From an uncultured Erythrobacter sp. (lineage in GTDB: Bacteria; Pseudomonadota; Alphaproteobacteria; Sphingomonadales; Sphingomonadaceae), in the NCBI RefSeq assembly GCF_947502395.1, contig NZ_CANMZM010000001.1, forward strand, positions 868,001-932,000: a stretch of DNA of 64,000 nucleotides, read 5' to 3'. Below the pieces are notes generated by a model. The model was not told where the DNA came from. It saw nothing but the letters and a program-made list of their open reading frames with translations, and did no database searches. The position numbers were made by a program, and so were the translations under genes. This document shows, one piece after another, positions 8,693 through 18,818 of the stretch (position 1 is its first letter; every line of letters begins with the position of its first letter).

Positions 8693-9010
8693 TCATTCTA
8701 TGACCACCTCTACTCCGATGTCATCGCCCCATTCTGGGTCGTCAATCCTGTCCTGACGATAGGCTGCGATTAAAGACACAAACTCCTGCGCATAACCTGA
8801 TTGCAAGCGACTCAAGTTACGAATGATCAATCGATACGGAGGCCGAATTTTGTTCATCTCAGTGTAGAAAATCATCGACTCCGCAAATGCCTCGGAGCCT
8901 CTGCCATGCCAAGGGACACTCCCAAGAGCCTCGGCTAATCCATTATAGAAATCATTCTCGCTGGACCACCGTGACGCATCGACTTCTATTGTCTTCGCAG
9001 CGTCGCTCAC
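8693..9010 (-). CDS. Barstar-like protein (putative)
   Basis: A 105-residue protein with the barstar outline: a first beta strand (TIEVDA), then a helix [25 protein letters not shown], then a strand PYRLIIRN, and a last strand VEVVIE. In barstar the equivalent helix reads roughly xLxxLAxxLxxPxYYGxNLDALxD and masks the barnase active site. Here the NLDAL part is replaced by GSEAF, so inhibitor function is uncertain. It starts at GTG 9010, overlapping the cobT stop by 4 nt (GTGA), which implies translational coupling. No barnase-type ribonuclease gene is visible nearby. Confidence 0.5.
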   Translation of the reverse strand: MSDAAKTIEVDASRWSSENDFYNGLAEALGSVPWHGRGSEAFAESMIFYTEMNKIRPPYRLIIRNLSRLQSGYAQEFVSLIAAYRQDRIDDPEWGDDIGVEVVIE

Positions 9011-10842
9011 CGACGTCCGCCCTTTTCATCTTCAAAGAGCTCCGCAAGCTGCTCCATGATCGTGCCACCGAGTTGTTCCACGTCCATGATCGTCACGGCG
9101 CGGCGGTAGTAGCGGGTCACATCGTGGCCGATGCCGATGGCGACGAGTTGCACGGGGGAGACGTTCTCGATCCAATCAATCACACCGCGAAGGTGCGCTT
9201 CCAAGTATCCGGCTGAGTTCACCGAAAGCGTCGAATCATCCACCGGCGCGCCGTCGGAGATCACCATCAGAATGCGGCGTTCTTCGGGGCGATAGATGAG
9301 CCTTGAGTGCGCCCACAGGAGCGCTTCGCCGTCGATGTTTTCCTTGAGCAGACCCTCGCGCATCATTAGGCCGAGATTCCGGCGCGCGCGGCGCCATGGC
9401 TCGTCGGCTTGCTTGTAGATGATGTGGCGCAGATCGTTGAGACGCCCCGGTTGCTGCGGTTTGCCATCCGCCAGCCATGCCTCACGCGACTGGCCGCCCT
9501 TCCACGCGCGGGTGGTAAAGCCCAAAATCTCGGTCTTCACCCCGCAGCGCTCCAAAGTGCGCGCAAGGATATCGGCGCTGATCGCGGCAATGCTGATCGG
9601 ACGCCCACGCATCGAGCCTGAATTGTCGATCAGCAAGGTCACAATCGTGTCCTTGAACTCAATATCGCGCTCAACCTTGTAGGATAGCGCCGTCCCCGGC
9701 GAGACGATCACGCGGGACAGGCGCGCTGCGTCCAGAACGCCCTCTTCCTGATCAAAATCCCAGCTGCGGTTTTGCTGCGCCATCAGGCGGCGTTGCAGGC
9801 GGTTAGCGAGCCGTGTCACCACGCCTTGAAGTCCGGTCAGCTGGCTATCGAGATAGGCTCGCAGCCGGTCGAGTTCCTCTGCATCGCAAAGCTCGGGCGC
9901 TTCGATTTCCTCGTCGAACCGCTCAGTAAAGGCCTTGTAGTCGAGGCCTTCTGGAATGTCGGCTTGCGGGCGATTGGGGCGCGTGGGGGCGTTGGAGGCA
10001 TCGCCGTCTTCACCCGGTTCGCCTTCTTCGAAATCCTCATCGCCTTGCATCTCGGCTTCGGTCTCGCCGTCAGCCTCGCCTTCCTGCATTTCGCCGGCTG
10101 CTTCGGCGGCATCGGGATCGGCTTCGCCTTCTTGCTGCTCATCGCCTTGGTCCTCTTCGTCCTGACCATCGTCTTCGTCAGAATCGTCCTCATCGGTTTG
10201 ATCCTGATCCTCCGTTGGACGGGTAAGATCGAGGTCGCGCAGCATATCGAGCGCGAGCTTCTGAAAAACCTCTTGGTCGCCAAGGCTGTCTGCAAGAGCG
10301 GAAAGGTCATCGCCCACCGCTTTCTCGATCGCCTCGCGCACAAGGCTGAGACCTGTGACAGCGCGCTCTGGGATAGGCTCTCCGGTCAATTCCTCGCGCA
10401 CCATCAATGCAAGCGCGGTCTGCAGCGGCACTTCGGAAGCGTTTTGCGCGCGGGTGATGCCGTCTGAGTTCAGGCGCGTCTCGGTCGCGTCGTCGAGGTT
10501 GGCCTTGATCCCGTCGAACCGGTTCGCGCCAAGCGCCTCGTAACGAACCTGCTCAATCGCATCGAAACACGCGCGCGCAACAGGTTCAGGCGGTGCGTTC
10601 ACGGCGTGCAAGCCAGCATCGTGGTGGCGCAGTTTGAGCGCAAAGCTGTCCGCAAAGCCCCGCGCTTCACTTACCTGATCGGCTGGCAAATCGCGGCCCG
10701 GCAGTGGCACACGGAAGCGATTGCCGGATGCGCCCGGTACATCGGCGCTCCACGCAACTTCGACTTCAGCGTCTCGCGAAATCGCACGGGCAGCTCCGGT
10801 TAGAGCTTGTTTGAACTGATCGAGGGGGGTTTCTTCAGACAT
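9007..10842 (-). CDS. cobT: Cobaltochelatase subunit CobT (aerobic pathway)
   Basis: Part of the ATP-dependent CobN-CobS-CobT complex that inserts cobalt into hydrogenobyrinic acid a,c-diamide in aerobic vitamin B12 synthesis. The 611-residue protein has the N-terminal CobT domain (about 1-200), a long Asp/Glu-rich linker (about 205-290, with runs such as [15 protein letters not shown]), and a C-terminal von Willebrand A domain with the MIDAS motif [11 protein letters not shown] (DxSxS). CobS and CobN are not in this window. It is followed with a 4-nt overlap by the barstar-like gene and lies 49 nt from the transaldolase gene upstream. Confidence 0.93.
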   Translation of the reverse strand: MSEETPLDQFKQALTGAARAISRDAEVEVAWSADVPGASGNRFRVPLPGRDLPADQVSEARGFADSFALKLRHHDAGLHAVNAPPEPVARACFDAIEQVRYEALGANRFDGIKANLDDATETRLNSDGITRAQNASEVPLQTALALMVREELTGEPIPERAVTGLSLVREAIEKAVGDDLSALADSLGDQEVFQKLALDMLRDLDLTRPTEDQDQTDEDDSDEDDGQDEEDQGDEQQEGEADPDAAEAAGEMQEGEADGETEAEMQGDEDFEEGEPGEDGDASNAPTRPNRPQADIPEGLDYKAFTERFDEEIEAPELCDAEELDRLRAYLDSQLTGLQGVVTRLANRLQRRLMAQQNRSWDFDQEEGVLDAARLSRVIVSPGTALSYKVERDIEFKDTIVTLLIDNSGSMRGRPISIAAISADILARTLERCGVKTEILGFTTRAWKGGQSREAWLADGKPQQPGRLNDLRHIIYKQADEPWRRARRNLGLMMREGLLKENIDGEALLWAHSRLIYRPEERRILMVISDGAPVDDSTLSVNSAGYLEAHLRGVIDWIENVSPVQLVAIGIGHDVTRYYRRAVTIMDVEQLGGTIMEQLAELFEDEKGGRR

Positions 10843-10891
10843 TGCGGGTCGCCGTTAGCAACTCATCCGCCCCGGCGGAAGGCGTATCTGA

Positions 10892-11545
10892 TCAAACGAT
10901 GCTTTGCCCGGTCGCTTCCCAATCCTTCAAGAATCCTTCGATGCCCTTGTCAGTGAGGATATGGTTGAACAGTGCGTGGATGACCTTGGGCGGAGCCGTC
11001 ATGACGTCGGCGCCAATCTTCGCGCTTTCAAGCACGTGGGTGACATGACGAACAGAGGCGACGAGAATCTCAGTGCTGAAGTTGTAGTTATCGTAGATCA
11101 GGCGGATGTCTTCGATGAGATCCATGCCATCGAAACCGTTATCGTCATGACGACCGACAAATGGCGAGATAAAGGTCGCGCCCGCTTTGGCTGCGAGAAG
11201 CGCTTGGTTCGCGGAGAAGCACAGCGTCACATTGACCATCGTACCCTCACCCGTAAGCGCCTTACAGGTTTTGAGGCCGTCCACCGTCAGCGGCACTTTG
11301 ATGCAGACATTGTCCGCGATTTTGCGCAGCAACTCTGCCTCTTTCATCATGGTTTCATGATCGAGCGCGACGACTTCGGCGCTGACCGGGCCATCGACGA
11401 TCCCGCAGATCTCCTTTGTCACTTCCATAAAGTCGCGACCCGACTTGTGGATGAGCGACGGGTTGGTCGTAACTCCATCCAAAAGGCCTGTTGCAGCAAG
11501 GTCTTTGATCGCATCAATCTCAGCGGTGTCGGCGAAGAATTTCAT
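10892..11545 (-). CDS. Transaldolase, fructose-6-phosphate aldolase-like (TalC/FSA type)
   Basis: A small (217 aa) TIM-barrel aldolase of the transaldolase subfamily, made of [25 protein letters not shown] and the Schiff-base lysine in VCIKVPLT. Later SPFVGRHDD and VASVRH carry phosphate-site residues. Enzymes of this size either move dihydroxyacetone units between sugar phosphates in the pentose phosphate pathway or act as fructose-6-phosphate aldolase; sequence alone does not settle which. It lies upstream of cobT in the same direction. Confidence 0.88.
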   Translation of the reverse strand: MKFFADTAEIDAIKDLAATGLLDGVTTNPSLIHKSGRDFMEVTKEICGIVDGPVSAEVVALDHETMMKEAELLRKIADNVCIKVPLTVDGLKTCKALTGEGTMVNVTLCFSANQALLAAKAGATFISPFVGRHDDNGFDGMDLIEDIRLIYDNYNFSTEILVASVRHVTHVLESAKIGADVMTAPPKVIHALFNHILTDKGIEGFLKDWEATGQSIV

Positions 11546-11651
11546 GGGTGTGCCTCTTGGGAAGAATGATTGCGGAGGTGATTGCCTATCTCAACACAGA
11601 TTCGCAACCAACGGGCCTAGATGGACGGTGGGAATTCGTGGAATTCTAGTA

Positions 11652-12347
11652 TCAGAGCGCCCCACCCAGACCGAACACTCCGATCAAAAGCGGATCGTTG
11701 GTGCCACGCGGATTGGAGCGGATTAGCGCCTCCTCTTTGCCTATCTCATTCCAGATTGCATCGTCAATATTGCCCGCAAAGCCTTGAGCAATCGCACCAA
11801 TATCGCGGCCGCTCACCGACCGGAGCAGCTCGCTCACCACCGGATCTGAGGTGATGCGGATGGCCTGGCCGAGTTCGGGCACAAGCTGATCGACCAAACG
11901 CCCGCCCAGTTCTCCGCGTAGGAATCCGGTTGCCGCGTTGGGGCCGCCGCGCACAAGTTCGGCTGCATTGGCAAACCCGATAGTGCGCACTGCCTCGGTA
12001 ACAATGGGGGCGGCTTTGAACGAGGCATCGACAGCCAGATCGGCGAAGGCATCTTCCAGCTGGTCTTTTACCAACGTGGACGTCAAGAGCCGCGTCAACA
12101 CGTTACCGCGCGAGCCGAGCATATCACCAAGGCCAAGCTTAGCGACTTCCTGATCCCAAAAGCCATCTGGCGCAGTGAGGCGCGCAAAGGCGTTCTCGCT
12201 CGACACCAAGAGCAATCGGCGCACCGCTTCGGTTAGGCTGAAACCGGGAACACCAGCACAGGCTGGCAGAGTGAGCACCGCAGACAGTGCTAGTCCTCCC
12301 CCAAGGATTCGGCGGCGTGCTAACGGGGTTTGCGTTTCTTTGTGCAT
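11652..12347 (-). CDS. DUF4197 family exported protein
   Basis: A 231-residue protein of unknown function exported to the periplasm. The N-terminus has a twin-arginine-like signal (ARRRILGGGLALSAVLTLPACAG). The LPACAG end could be read as a lipobox, so a lipoprotein is possible. The mature part is a helical DUF4197 domain with ALRFA-type repeats and the C-terminal pattern FGLGGAL. ATG 12347 is chosen because GGAGAGG lies just upstream; in-frame starts at 12389 and 12371 would put the twin arginine deeper in the chain. It is divergent from priA, with only 56 nt between. Confidence 0.75.
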   Translation of the reverse strand: MHKETQTPLARRRILGGGLALSAVLTLPACAGVPGFSLTEAVRRLLLVSSENAFARLTAPDGFWDQEVAKLGLGDMLGSRGNVLTRLLTSTLVKDQLEDAFADLAVDASFKAAPIVTEAVRTIGFANAAELVRGGPNAATGFLRGELGGRLVDQLVPELGQAIRITSDPVVSELLRSVSGRDIGAIAQGFAGNIDDAIWNEIGKEEALIRSNPRGTNDPLLIGVFGLGGAL

Positions 12348-12403
12348 ATCTGCCTCTCCACTGGCTGGCATATCATTGGCGCGCAGCATAGTTATCGCAT
12401 GTG

Positions 12404-14572
12404 ATGAACCGCGTTCGCCTTCTCGTCCTTAATGCAGCACTGGGGCCGCTTGATTACAAGCTTGCTGAGGGAATGGCTGTGGAAGCGGGCAGCGTCGTTG
12501 TGGCGCCATTGGGCCCGCGGACTGTTACCGGGATCGTTTGGGATGAAGGCCGTTTGCCTGGAGCCGAGGTGGATGCAAGCAAGCTCCGCGCGCTTCGCGA
12601 AGTGGTGGCTGTTCCTCCGGTTTCGACCGCTCTTCGCCGCCTTATCGAGTGGACCGCCGAGTATTACTGTGCCCCCCTGGCAAGCGTCGCGCGTATGGTG
12701 CTGTCCAGCGGAGGCGCACTGGGTGGGCCGACCACGACAATCGAATATCGGCTGGTCGAAGGGGCCGCGCCAGAACGCATGACGCCGCAACGTGAGACCG
12801 CGATTGACCTTCTCAAAGGTGAGCAAGGAATTTTGCGTGAATTGGCAGAAATTTCAGGAGTTTCCACCGGAGTCCTGCGCGGCCTTGTTAACCAAGGTGT
12901 GATCGAGCCGGTTACGGTGGTGATTGATCGACCCTACCCCCAAGGCGATGCGGATTTCCATCAACCCGCCCTTTCCGATGATCAGATGCGCGTTGCCAAG
13001 ACATTGGTGAAAGCGGTTGAAAAACGCGAGTTTGAACCCTTCTTGCTCGACGGTGTGACCGGCTCGGGCAAGACCGAGACCTATTTCGAGCCCGTCGCGG
13101 AAGCCTTGAGGATGGGCAGGCAGGTGCTCGTCCTGCTTCCCGAGATTGCGCTCACCGAAAACTTCCTCAGTCGGTTTGAACAACGCTTTGGTGCAGCGCC
13201 CGTCCAATGGCACTCATCCCTCAAATCAACCGAGCGACGGCGCGCATGGCGGGCAATCAGTGAGGGGAGCGCGCAGGTGATCGTTGGAGCACGTTCGGCG
13301 CTGTTCTTACCCTATGCGAAGCTTGGCCTAATCATCGTCGACGAAGCGCATGAGATCAGCTTCAAACAGGATGACGGCGTGCGCTACAATGCCCGCGACG
13401 TCTCCGTAATGCGTGCCCGATTTGAGAAGATACCAGTGGTGCTGGCCAGCGCGACACCTGCACTCGAAAGCCTCCACATGGCGAACAGCGGGACTTATAC
13501 CAAGCTCGAACTTCCCAGCCGATTTGGTGGCGCACAACTCCCTGAAATCAAACTGATAGACCTCACCCTTCATAAGCCGGGTGCAGGTCGCTGGCTCGCG
13601 CAGCCATTGATCGAAGGTTTGGAAGCGCGGCTCGACGCAGGCGAGCAAGCGCTGCTCTTCCTGAACCGTCGGGGCTACGCTCCGCTAACGCTGTGCCGCA
13701 ATTGCGGCCACCGATTCCAATGTCCCAATTGCAGCGCTTGGCTGGTCGAACATAGGCTGTCTCGCCGCTTGTCCTGCCACCACTGCGGGCTCGAGGGACC
13801 CGTCCCTGAAAGCTGCCCCGAATGCGGTGAGGCGGATTGCTTGGTTGCATGTGGTCCGGGCGTAGAGCGCATTGCCGATGAGGTTGCGGAACTCTTCCCC
13901 GACGCACGGGTCGCAGTCGCGACCTCGGACACGCTTGGCTCGCTCGAGCGCGCCGCAGAATTCATTGCCAAGGCAGAGGCGAAGGCAATTGACGTGATCG
14001 TCGGCACGCAGTTGGTGACTAAAGGTTTCCACTTTCCAGAGCTCACATTGGTCGGCGTGGTTGATGCAGACTTGGGGTTGGAGGGCGGAGACCTGCGAGC
14101 AGCAGAACGCACCTACCAACAAGTCGCACAGGTCGCAGGACGCGCTGGGCGCGGATCAAAACCGGGCGAAGTCCTGATCCAAACCCGCCACCCCGAGGCG
14201 ACGGTGATTGCTGCGCTTGCCGATGGCGATCGCGATGGCTTTTATGAGGCCGAAACCGAGGCACGTCGCGAAGCAGGTGCGCCGCCCTTTGGTCGCTGGG
14301 CAGCAATCATCCTGTCGAGCGAGGACGAACGCGAAGTGCGCGACAGCGCAACGCGTATGGGGCACGCACGCCCGCACTTGGAAGACGTGATGATTCTTGG
14401 CCCTGCCCCCGCCCCCATGGCCTTGCTCAGAAACCGCTACCGCTATCGCTTCCTCATTAACGCTCGGCGAAGCGCCAATCTCCAAGGTGCACTACGCGAT
14501 TGGCTGGGGACCCAGGAGTTTCCCCCTGGAGTACGCGTGGGAGTCGATGTGGACCCATACAGTTTTGTGTGA
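12404..14572 (+). CDS. priA: Primosomal protein N' (replication restart helicase PriA)
   Basis: A superfamily 2 DNA helicase that reloads the replisome at stalled forks. It is 722 residues, normal for PriA. It has an N-terminal 3'-DNA-binding domain (about 1-110), a Walker A GSGKT (220-224), DEAH (313-316), an inserted zinc-binding region with paired cysteines (CRNCGHRFQCPNC, then CHHCGLEGPVPESCPECG) and the C-terminal helicase lobe with QVAGRAGRG. A GTG directly precedes ATG 12404; either could initiate. It stands alone between the DUF4197 gene (divergent) and an exported hypothetical. Confidence 0.97.
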   Translation: MNRVRLLVLNAALGPLDYKLAEGMAVEAGSVVVAPLGPRTVTGIVWDEGRLPGAEVDASKLRALREVVAVPPVSTALRRLIEWTAEYYCAPLASVARMVLSSGGALGGPTTTIEYRLVEGAAPERMTPQRETAIDLLKGEQGILRELAEISGVSTGVLRGLVNQGVIEPVTVVIDRPYPQGDADFHQPALSDDQMRVAKTLVKAVEKREFEPFLLDGVTGSGKTETYFEPVAEALRMGRQVLVLLPEIALTENFLSRFEQRFGAAPVQWHSSLKSTERRRAWRAISEGSAQVIVGARSALFLPYAKLGLIIVDEAHEISFKQDDGVRYNARDVSVMRARFEKIPVVLASATPALESLHMANSGTYTKLELPSRFGGAQLPEIKLIDLTLHKPGAGRWLAQPLIEGLEARLDAGEQALLFLNRRGYAPLTLCRNCGHRFQCPNCSAWLVEHRLSRRLSCHHCGLEGPVPESCPECGEADCLVACGPGVERIADEVAELFPDARVAVATSDTLGSLERAAEFIAKAEAKAIDVIVGTQLVTKGFHFPELTLVGVVDADLGLEGGDLRAAERTYQQVAQVAGRAGRGSKPGEVLIQTRHPEATVIAALADGDRDGFYEAETEARREAGAPPFGRWAAIILSSEDEREVRDSATRMGHARPHLEDVMILGPAPAPMALLRNRYRYRFLINARRSANLQGALRDWLGTQEFPPGVRVGVDVDPYSFV

Positions 14573-14675
14573 CCCCAAACGTGCTGTAGCCTCAAGTTGA
14601 ACGGATTAAGCCATTCCTTACTCTATCGTGCCACAGATAACGACGATCTAACCCGAGGATTGCTAGAGTTACGCC

Positions 14676-15266
14676 ATGTCGAAGCTTACCACTCTTTCAA
14701 ATTGTGCATGTGCGATTGCCCTCGCGGCATCGCCCTCACCTGCATCTGCGCAGGATAATCGAAGCGAAGAGCAATCAAATTGGACATGGGATCAATCGGA
14801 TAGCCAGACCCCCAAGACTTGGTACGTGATGATCGCGGTCCATCAGGCCGTCGGTCCGGCTGGATGCGATACCTACCGCTACAAAGTTTCAACAATTGAC
14901 CCTATTGAGGTTACCGGCCCGCCGGAAGTACGCTCAGCCCATGGGAACGAAGTCGCAGCATGGTGGATGATGTTTGTGCGCGAGCGCGCGCCCATTCCCT
15001 ATCGCTGGCTCACCACCCCGGCCGGGCATGAGCCCCCAGAGGTCTATTTCCGCCAGAGCGCCGAAGAAGCCATGGAAGCCTTTCGGGCAGATGGCCACCT
15101 TCGCCAAAGCCGGAGCTGCTCGGGTTCGAAATTGGTTGGTCTGCGTACTCAGAGCTTTCAATTCACGCCCCCTCCCGGCTTTACCGACGTGGACTTCGGG
15201 CTTGAGCCGGCCCCTCAAGGGGTAACAGTCGCACGCGATCTCGCGCCGGTTCCAGGTACGCTGTAA
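14676..15266 (+). CDS. Exported hypothetical protein
   Basis: A 196-residue protein with a signal peptide (MSKLTTLSNCACAIALAASPSPASAQD, cleavage predicted after ASA). The mature part is rich in Trp, Pro and Tyr, with two cysteines (SCSGSK; GCDTYRY) that could form a disulfide. No family is recognised. It lies upstream of and parallel to the photolyase gene with a 39-nt gap, but a functional link is not evident. Confidence 0.7.
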   Translation: MSKLTTLSNCACAIALAASPSPASAQDNRSEEQSNWTWDQSDSQTPKTWYVMIAVHQAVGPAGCDTYRYKVSTIDPIEVTGPPEVRSAHGNEVAAWWMMFVRERAPIPYRWLTTPAGHEPPEVYFRQSAEEAMEAFRADGHLRQSRSCSGSKLVGLRTQSFQFTPPPGFTDVDFGLEPAPQGVTVARDLAPVPGTL

Positions 15267-15305
15267 AACCACGGCACCATTGCGCGGCTGGCGCGTTACC
15301 CGGGC

Positions 15306-16868
15306 ATGACCTCTTGCCAAATGCTCATTCCTATCCTCGGCGACCAGCTGACCCGCACGCTTGCAAGCCTGCGTGGCCAGCCAAAGGAGGGCCGCGTCAT
15401 CCTTATGATGGAGGTCTGGGACGAGGCAACTTATGTCAAACACCATAAGCAAAAGATCACGCTGATCTTTTCAGCTATGCGTCACTTCGCGCAGGAGTTG
15501 GGCGATGCGGGGTGGAGCGTTGATTATGTCAAACTCGACGACGCAAACAATTCCGGGAATTTCACCGGCGAAGTCGCCCGGGCGATAGAGCGCCACGATC
15601 CCGACTGCATCCGCGTGGTCGAAGCAGGCGAGTGGCGGGTGCAACAGCAGCTTGAGGAATGGCCCGACAAATTCGCCTGCGAGGTCGAAATCTTGCCCGA
15701 TGATCGCTTTGTGTGCTCGCATCAGGAGTTTCGAGACTGGGCGGAAGGCCGCAAGCACCTGACGATGGAGCATTTCTACCGCGAAATGCGGCGCAAGACC
15801 GGATTACTCATCACCGAGGACGCAAAACCCAAGGGCGGTGACTGGAATTACGACAAGGACAACCGCGAGGCACCAGACGATGACATGGACCCGCCGCCGG
15901 TCCCCAGGTTTGAGCCTGATACCATAACACGAGAGGTCATGGAGCTGGTCGAAACACGGTTTGGCGACCATTTTGGTAATCTCGAGACGTTCAATTGGCC
16001 AGTAACCTCAGCGGAGGCGGAGAAGGCCGCAGATGCCTTCTTTGCCCAACGGATTGAGAGGTTTGGCCCCTATCAGGATGCTATGGTCCATGGCTCAGAT
16101 GACCTCTATCACTCCATGCTTTCCTCCAGCATCAATTGCGGCCTGCTCGACCCGCTTGAGCTGTGTAAGCGAGCGGAGGAGGCATATGAGGAGGGCCGCG
16201 CGCCGATAAACTCGGTCGAAGGCTTCATTCGTCAGATCATTGGTTGGCGTGAATATATTCGCGGCTTCTATTGGCTGCATATGCCTGACCTTCAAAGCGA
16301 CAATGAGTTGAATGCCCAGCGAGCGCTCCCTGAATTTTTCTGGACCGGTAAGACCGATATGCGGTGCGTCTCAGACTGCATCAGATCGACCCATGACAAC
16401 GCGCACGCCCACCACATTCAGCGCTTGATGGTGCTGGGAAATTTCTGCCTGCTCGCAGGGATCAATCCAAAGGATGTACAGGATTGGTATTTGGCGGTTT
16501 ATGCCGATGCCTATGAGTGGGTGGAGCTTCCCAATGTCTCGGGCATGATCCTTTATGCCGATGGAGGCAGGCTCGCGACAAAGCCTTATGCCGCGAGCGG
16601 GAACTACATCAACAAGATGTCCGACTACTGCAAGAAATGCTCCTACAGCGTCAGCAAGAAAACTGGCGAAGGCGCATGCCCCTTCAACCCGCTTTACTGG
16701 CATTTCATGGATCGTCACCGCGAGCGGCTGGAAAGCAATCACCGCATCGGGCGCATCTATTCAAACTGGGATCGCATGGACGAGGTCAAGCGGCAGGAAT
16801 ACCTCGATAGCGCTGAGAGCTTTCTCGCAAGCCTGGAGCCAGCGAAACCAGGTTGGGCACGCGATTAG
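15306..16868 (+). CDS. Iron-sulfur bacterial cryptochrome/photolyase (FeS-BCP, PhrB-like)
   Basis: A 520-residue flavoprotein of the prokaryotic (6-4) photolyase/CryB group that repairs UV photoproducts or senses light. The N-terminal alpha/beta domain starts with MLIPILGDQLT. The FAD domain holds HGSDDLYHSMLSSSINCGLLDP and EGFIRQIIGWREYIRGFYW. The four [4Fe-4S] cysteines are C354 (DMRC), C442 and C445 (YCKKC) and C458 (EGACPF). Their spacing equals that of Agrobacterium PhrB (350/438/441/454). An ATG at 15321 is an alternative start. It converges on the SnoaL-like gene with a 4-nt overlap of stop codons. Confidence 0.93.
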   Translation: MTSCQMLIPILGDQLTRTLASLRGQPKEGRVILMMEVWDEATYVKHHKQKITLIFSAMRHFAQELGDAGWSVDYVKLDDANNSGNFTGEVARAIERHDPDCIRVVEAGEWRVQQQLEEWPDKFACEVEILPDDRFVCSHQEFRDWAEGRKHLTMEHFYREMRRKTGLLITEDAKPKGGDWNYDKDNREAPDDDMDPPPVPRFEPDTITREVMELVETRFGDHFGNLETFNWPVTSAEAEKAADAFFAQRIERFGPYQDAMVHGSDDLYHSMLSSSINCGLLDPLELCKRAEEAYEEGRAPINSVEGFIRQIIGWREYIRGFYWLHMPDLQSDNELNAQRALPEFFWTGKTDMRCVSDCIRSTHDNAHAHHIQRLMVLGNFCLLAGINPKDVQDWYLAVYADAYEWVELPNVSGMILYADGGRLATKPYAASGNYINKMSDYCKKCSYSVSKKTGEGACPFNPLYWHFMDRHRERLESNHRIGRIYSNWDRMDEVKRQEYLDSAESFLASLEPAKPGWARD

Positions 16869-17245
16869 GAGGGCTGCAAAGCCTTCAGCAGGCCAGCCGC
16901 CGCGCCGGTATCAACATATTCGCGCAAAGTGGTGATCTTGCCATCCTCGACCTCAGCAACAACGCAAACGGTCAGCTTGAACGTGCTCTTATCGGGAAGC
17001 GTGCCGCACACATTGTGTTCTTCGACAAAGCCACCATCAGTCTGCCAGCGGATGGCATCCTCATAGCGGAAATCGGGCACTACGGCATGCACAGCCGTAG
17101 TGAATTGCATCAATGTGTCGACATCCATCGCTGGCCCGCCATTCTGGCTACCGCGAAATGTGTCTGCACACAGGGCCCGCGCACTCTCAAGATCGGCCAC
17201 TTCCAGTGCGGTGAAAAAGCGCCTTGCAATTGTGATCATATCCAT
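16865..17245 (-). CDS. SnoaL-like / NTF2-fold polyketide cyclase-type protein
   Basis: A 126-residue NTF2-fold protein. The N-terminal helix MDMITIARRFFTALEVADLESARALCAD, the TVCVVAEVEDGKITTLREYVDT hairpin and the length match the SnoaL-like family. That family includes cyclases, isomerases and many proteins of unknown role. The ATG at 17245 is preferred over an upstream TTG (17254). Its stop codon overlaps that of the photolyase gene on the other strand. The substrate is unknown. Confidence 0.75.
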   Translation of the reverse strand: MDMITIARRFFTALEVADLESARALCADTFRGSQNGGPAMDVDTLMQFTTAVHAVVPDFRYEDAIRWQTDGGFVEEHNVCGTLPDKSTFKLTVCVVAEVEDGKITTLREYVDTGAAAGLLKALQPS

Positions 17246-17289
17246 GTGGACCAAGGCTAATGCGCCCTGCCCACGATGGAAAGGATGGA

Positions 17290-18051
17290 TTACTGAATCG
17301 GCACTTCCTGCTCGTCAGCGTCCTCGCGCTTCACCACTTTATGCTGCGTTTCAGTGAGGCCAAGCTTCCAATAGCTTGAAATGTAGAGATTGGGAGATGC
17401 CAAGCCCAGCTCATCGCGCAAATAAGCACGCAGAAGCTTCATTCCTTCAAATTCGCAGGCCGCCCAGCCTGCTATCTCGCAATCGGGCAGTTCAATCTCG
17501 CGCAGGGCATTGGCCAGAAGCTCTGGGTGATGGCCTGGCTCTGGATTTACGATCCAGCGCAGTTCAATGCCATCAGGCGCATCGATCGCAATCGCGTCCT
17601 CTTCGTTCTGGATCTCAAGCGCGGCCACGCCCTTCGCATCGCGGTGCATCGCCTCCAGATTGGCCGTAACTGCTGGGAGCGCGGACATATCACCAGCGAT
17701 CAAATAGAAACCGCAATTCTCAGGCGGAGGCTTGGCAGGGCCAGGACCGCGAATGGTCATAGAATCACCCAAATCAGCCTCGAGCGCCCAACCCGTCGCA
17801 GGACCAGCCGCCTGACCTCCGTGGAGCGCGAACAGAACATCAAGCTCCGTCTCGCGCTGACGCCGGATGGTGTAGGTGCGCATCAGCGCCTTTTTCCCTT
17901 CGCTTCCCGGCTCCAAGATCAGTTTGAAGTAACCGCCCTCCTGCCCCTGAGGGAAATCACGAAGTGCTTCACCGGCAAGTGTAATCTGGTGCATCGAAGG
18001 CGAAACCCGCTTCGATGAGGCAACTTTGAGATTGTAGAAAGCTTGGACCAT
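17290..18051 (-). CDS. Siderophore-interacting FAD-binding protein (ViuB/SIP family)
   Basis: A flavoreductase-like protein that in characterised members reduces ferric siderophores in the cytoplasm to release iron. It is 253 residues long. The FAD-binding motif is RTYTIRRQ in the beta-barrel domain (about 1-115). GDMSALPAVTANL opens the NAD(P)H-side domain, and SSYWKLGLTE is the conserved C-terminal signature. The start is ATG 18051 with GGAGG only 2 nt before it; GTG 18060 is a less likely alternative. No siderophore receptor or transporter gene is adjacent. It is divergent from the GST gene. Confidence 0.85.
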   Translation of the reverse strand: MVQAFYNLKVASSKRVSPSMHQITLAGEALRDFPQGQEGGYFKLILEPGSEGKKALMRTYTIRRQRETELDVLFALHGGQAAGPATGWALEADLGDSMTIRGPGPAKPPPENCGFYLIAGDMSALPAVTANLEAMHRDAKGVAALEIQNEEDAIAIDAPDGIELRWIVNPEPGHHPELLANALREIELPDCEIAGWAACEFEGMKLLRAYLRDELGLASPNLYISSYWKLGLTETQHKVVKREDADEQEVPIQ

Positions 18052-18176
18052 TGCCTCCACTTAATGAGAATAGTTCGCAAATCAATGGGCTTGAGGGCAT
18101 TACCTAGTGAATTCTCTCGACACCCATTGCCTGATCGCGCAATCAGGGTCGCAAACTGGAACAGGAAACCAACCCA

Positions 18177-18809
18177 ATGCTCACCATCCATCACCTTCGG
18201 ATCTCTCAATCGGAACGCATTGTCTGGCTGTGTGAGGAGCTGGGGATTGAATACGATCTGAAGCTCTACAACCGCGATCCTGAAACGCGGCTGGCCCCGC
18301 CTGAATTGAAATCACTCCACCCGATGGAGATTGCGCCCGTGATTACTGATGGCAATCTGGTGCTGGGAGAAAGTGGCGCGATCATGGACTACATCGTGGG
18401 CAAGTATGCGTCCGAGACCAATCTGGTCCCCAGCGCAGACGATCCCGATTTTGCGCGGCACCTTTATTGGTATCACTTTGCCAATGCGACGCTGATGACC
18501 AATGGCATGATGAGCATTGCGGTGAATGCGGTGGGTGCGCAGATGCCTCCCCCTCTAGCCAAACGCATCACCAACGCCTGGGCTCATATTGAGAAGGCTT
18601 TGGGTGAAGCCGATTATTTCGGTGGTGCGAACTTCACGACCGCCGACATCATGCTCGGCTTCTCCCTCACCACAGCGCGAGCATTCAACGACATGAGCAT
18701 TGAGGGCATGCCCAATTTGCAAGCCTACCTCAAACGCTTCGGCGCACGCGACGCATACCAACGCGCCATGGCGAAAGCGGAGCCCGGTTTCCCACCGAAG
18801 CTCGATTGA
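18177..18809 (+). CDS. Glutathione S-transferase family protein
   Basis: A 210-residue cytosolic GST. The thioredoxin-fold N-domain carries LRISQSERIVWLCEELG, the cis-Pro region MEIAPVI and the glutathione-gamma-Glu motif ESGAIMDYI. The C-terminal helical domain includes the N-capping-box-like FTTADIMLGFSL. The active-site Ser of beta- or theta-like classes would be in QSERIVW. It is followed 9 nt later by an SDR gene in the same direction, so the two are probably an operon. Confidence 0.88.
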   Translation: MLTIHHLRISQSERIVWLCEELGIEYDLKLYNRDPETRLAPPELKSLHPMEIAPVITDGNLVLGESGAIMDYIVGKYASETNLVPSADDPDFARHLYWYHFANATLMTNGMMSIAVNAVGAQMPPPLAKRITNAWAHIEKALGEADYFGGANFTTADIMLGFSLTTARAFNDMSIEGMPNLQAYLKRFGARDAYQRAMAKAEPGFPPKLD

Positions 18810-18818
18810 AGGACAGCC

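Noticed and set aside
9772..10467. 231-codon + strand frame with many hydrophobic runs
   Set aside because: It is antisense to the CobT acidic linker; the apparent membrane helices are the reverse complement of Asp/Glu codons.
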